The notes beneath the pieces are model-generated. The model made no database searches. It saw only the letters and a list, made by a program, of their open reading frames with translations, and was not told the DNA's origin. The translations under genes and the position numbers were made by a program. From the NCBI GenBank assembly GCA_007125475.1, contig SLDB01000019.1:1-7272 (forward strand): DNA of 7,272 nucleotides, written 5' to 3'. This DNA comes from Nitriliruptoraceae bacterium (GTDB lineage: Bacteria > Actinomycetota > Nitriliruptoria > Nitriliruptorales > Nitriliruptoraceae). Shown here piece by piece: positions 6,234-7,272 of this stretch; positions within the stretch are counted from its first letter, which is position 1; every line of letters begins with the position of its first letter.

Positions 6234-7272
6234 CTACGCCGGGCCGTGCGGGGACACGTCGAGGATGCCACCGACGACAGCCGCGGCCGCGAGCGCGGTG
6301 GCGTCGTCGCCGACGTCGGCGACGACCTGCACCCCCAACGGCAGGCCTGAGGGCCCACGGAGACCGGGGACGGCCACCGTCGGTACCCCCAGCACCGTCC
6401 AGTCGCGGCACGGCAGCGGGTCCCCGGTGCCGACGATCGGCGGGGCTTCGCCGAGGACCGCCGGGGCGACGAGGACGTCGACGTCGGCGAAGAGCTCGGC
6501 GCGGGCGGCCTGGGCCCGGTCGGCGTGGGCGCACGCGGCGGCGTACGCCCACCGGTGGTCTTCACCGACCCGTGCGGCGCGGTGCGTCGCCTCGCTGAGG
6601 AGGTCGCCGTGCCGGCGGCGTACCTCCTCGAGCGACGCCGCGCACTCGACGGCACCGATGACCCGCTGCGCCGCGGCGAGCCCGGTCATCGCCGGCGGCG
6701 TCGCCACCTCGATGACCTCGAGTTCGCCGGCGAGGCGCTCGACGGCGTCCTCGATCACACGCCCGCAGGCGGGCTGGACCTCGGCCCACGCCGGACCACG
6801 GAAGAACCCCAGGCGACGCGGGCGGGACCGATCTGCCCGGGTCACCCCGTCGACCCCCATCACCTCGAGGGCGAGGGCGAGGTCGCCGACGTCGCGGCCG
6901 AGGATCCCGACGGTGTCGAGGCTCGGCGCGCACGGGGTGACCCCGTCGCACGACACCACCCCCCGGGTCGGCTTCGCCCCGTACACCCCGCAGTACGCCG
7001 CCGGGCGCACCACCGAGCCGGCGGTCTGGGTCCCGAGAGCCAGCGGGATGACCCCGGCCGCGACGGCGGCGGCCGACCCGCTCGAGGAACCCCCGGGGGT
7101 GCGGGTGGGGTCGTGAGGGTTCACGGTCGGTCCCGGCTGGTGCAACGCGTACTCGGCGGTGACGGTCTTGCCGAGGACGACGGCGCCGGCGGCGCGCAGC
7201 CGCGCGACGACCTCGGCATCACGGGCGGCGGCACCGACGGGGATCGCCGCGCCGTTGCCGGTCGGCATCCCG
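6234..7272 (-). CDS. Amidase-signature family hydrolase (5' partial, cut by window edge)
   Basis: About 345 residues are visible before the TAG at 6236-6234. The amidase signature is clear: PGGSSSGSAAAVAAG with the cis-serine (Ser61, counting from the methionine codon at 7268). Then TQTAGSVVRPAAYCGVYGAKPTRG carries the nucleophile Ser85; the 24-residue spacing equals Ser217/Ser241 of FAAH. The third catalytic member, a lysine in a 'VKD' motif, lies about 75 residues before the serines in this family and would be just beyond the edge. The methionine at 7268 is internal: family members read '...MPTGNG' at this point, the frame stays open to the edge, and a start here would lose the lysine. The C-terminal GLPLGVQVV element is present. 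The enzyme hydrolyses an amide to a carboxylate and ammonia or an amine. Amidase-family tRNA amidotransferase subunit GatA is less likely because family motifs differ and no gatB/gatC is adjacent. It is the first visible gene of the minus-strand operon. Confidence 0.9.
   Translation of the reverse strand, partial: GMPTGNGAAIPVGAAARDAEVVARLRAAGAVVLGKTVTAEYALHQPGPTVNPHDPTRTPGGSSSGSAAAVAAGVIPLALGTQTAGSVVRPAAYCGVYGAKPTRGVVSCDGVTPCAPSLDTVGILGRDVGDLALALEVMGVDGVTRADRSRPRRLGFFRGPAWAEVQPACGRVIEDAVERLAGELEVIEVATPPAMTGLAAAQRVIGAVECAASLEEVRRRHGDLLSEATHRAARVGEDHRWAYAAACAHADRAQAARAELFADVDVLVAPAVLGEAPPIVGTGDPLPCRDWTVLGVPTVAVPGLRGPSGLPLGVQVVADVGDDATALAAAAVVGGILDVSPHGPA

Noticed and set aside
5000..6598. Long open frame on the plus strand (532 codons)
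   Set aside because: It is antisense to the CoA-transferase and the end of the amidase, low in complexity, and ends in arginine-rich runs. It is a compositional shadow.
6197..6655. N-terminal extension of the CoA-transferase to a start at 6655
   Set aside because: The added 153 residues are Ser-, Arg- and Pro-rich and overlap the well-supported amidase in another frame. The ATG at 6196 has a ribosome binding site and gives the normal family length.
7266..7268. ATG at 7268 as the true amidase start
   Set aside because: The frame is open to the edge, the methionine aligns with an internal position of the family, and the catalytic lysine would be lost.

Overview
The window is very GC-rich, with codon third positions dominated by G and C. 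Every gene in it resembles versions found in high-GC Actinomycetota. An acidimicrobial-type lineage is possible, but nothing here fixes the genus. All stretches between genes are short (longest about 130 bases). I see no RNA genes, mobile elements or CRISPR arrays.

Layout. Positions 1-1433 read on the plus strand: the last 55 codons of an SCO1/SenC-type copper-delivery protein, a seven-helix CtaG-like cytochrome oxidase assembly protein, and a small DUF3006-like protein. The first two form a respiratory-oxidase maturation pair. Positions 1440-7272 read on the minus strand. In transcription order (right to left) they are an amidase-signature hydrolase cut by the window edge, a family III (CaiB/BaiF) CoA-transferase, a hexameric-type purine nucleoside phosphorylase (DeoD), a gamma-glutamyltransferase-fold protein, and an enoyl-CoA hydratase. 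The two blocks converge at about 1430-1446, where a small hairpin covers both stop codons.

How the genes may work together. The CoA-transferase and deoD overlap by ATGA, so they are almost certainly co-transcribed, and the amidase lies only 37 bases upstream of the CoA-transferase. An amidase that frees a carboxylic acid, a CoA-transferase that activates it and a crotonase that processes the acyl-CoA would make a plausible catabolic module for an amide or nitrogen-containing nutrient. The phosphorylase would add salvage of purine nucleosides. This is inference from adjacency. A 132-base gap with a possible -35 box may separate the GGT-like and hydratase genes into a second transcription unit.

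The most interesting protein is the GGT-like one. It keeps the autoprocessing/nucleophile threonine and the Ser-Ser and Gly-Gly elements. However, by manual alignment it lacks the residues that hold the alpha-amino and alpha-carboxyl groups of glutamate in the E. coli enzyme, and it has no signal peptide. It is probably a cytoplasmic Ntn-hydrolase with a different substrate. I did not find clear evidence of a wholly new system.
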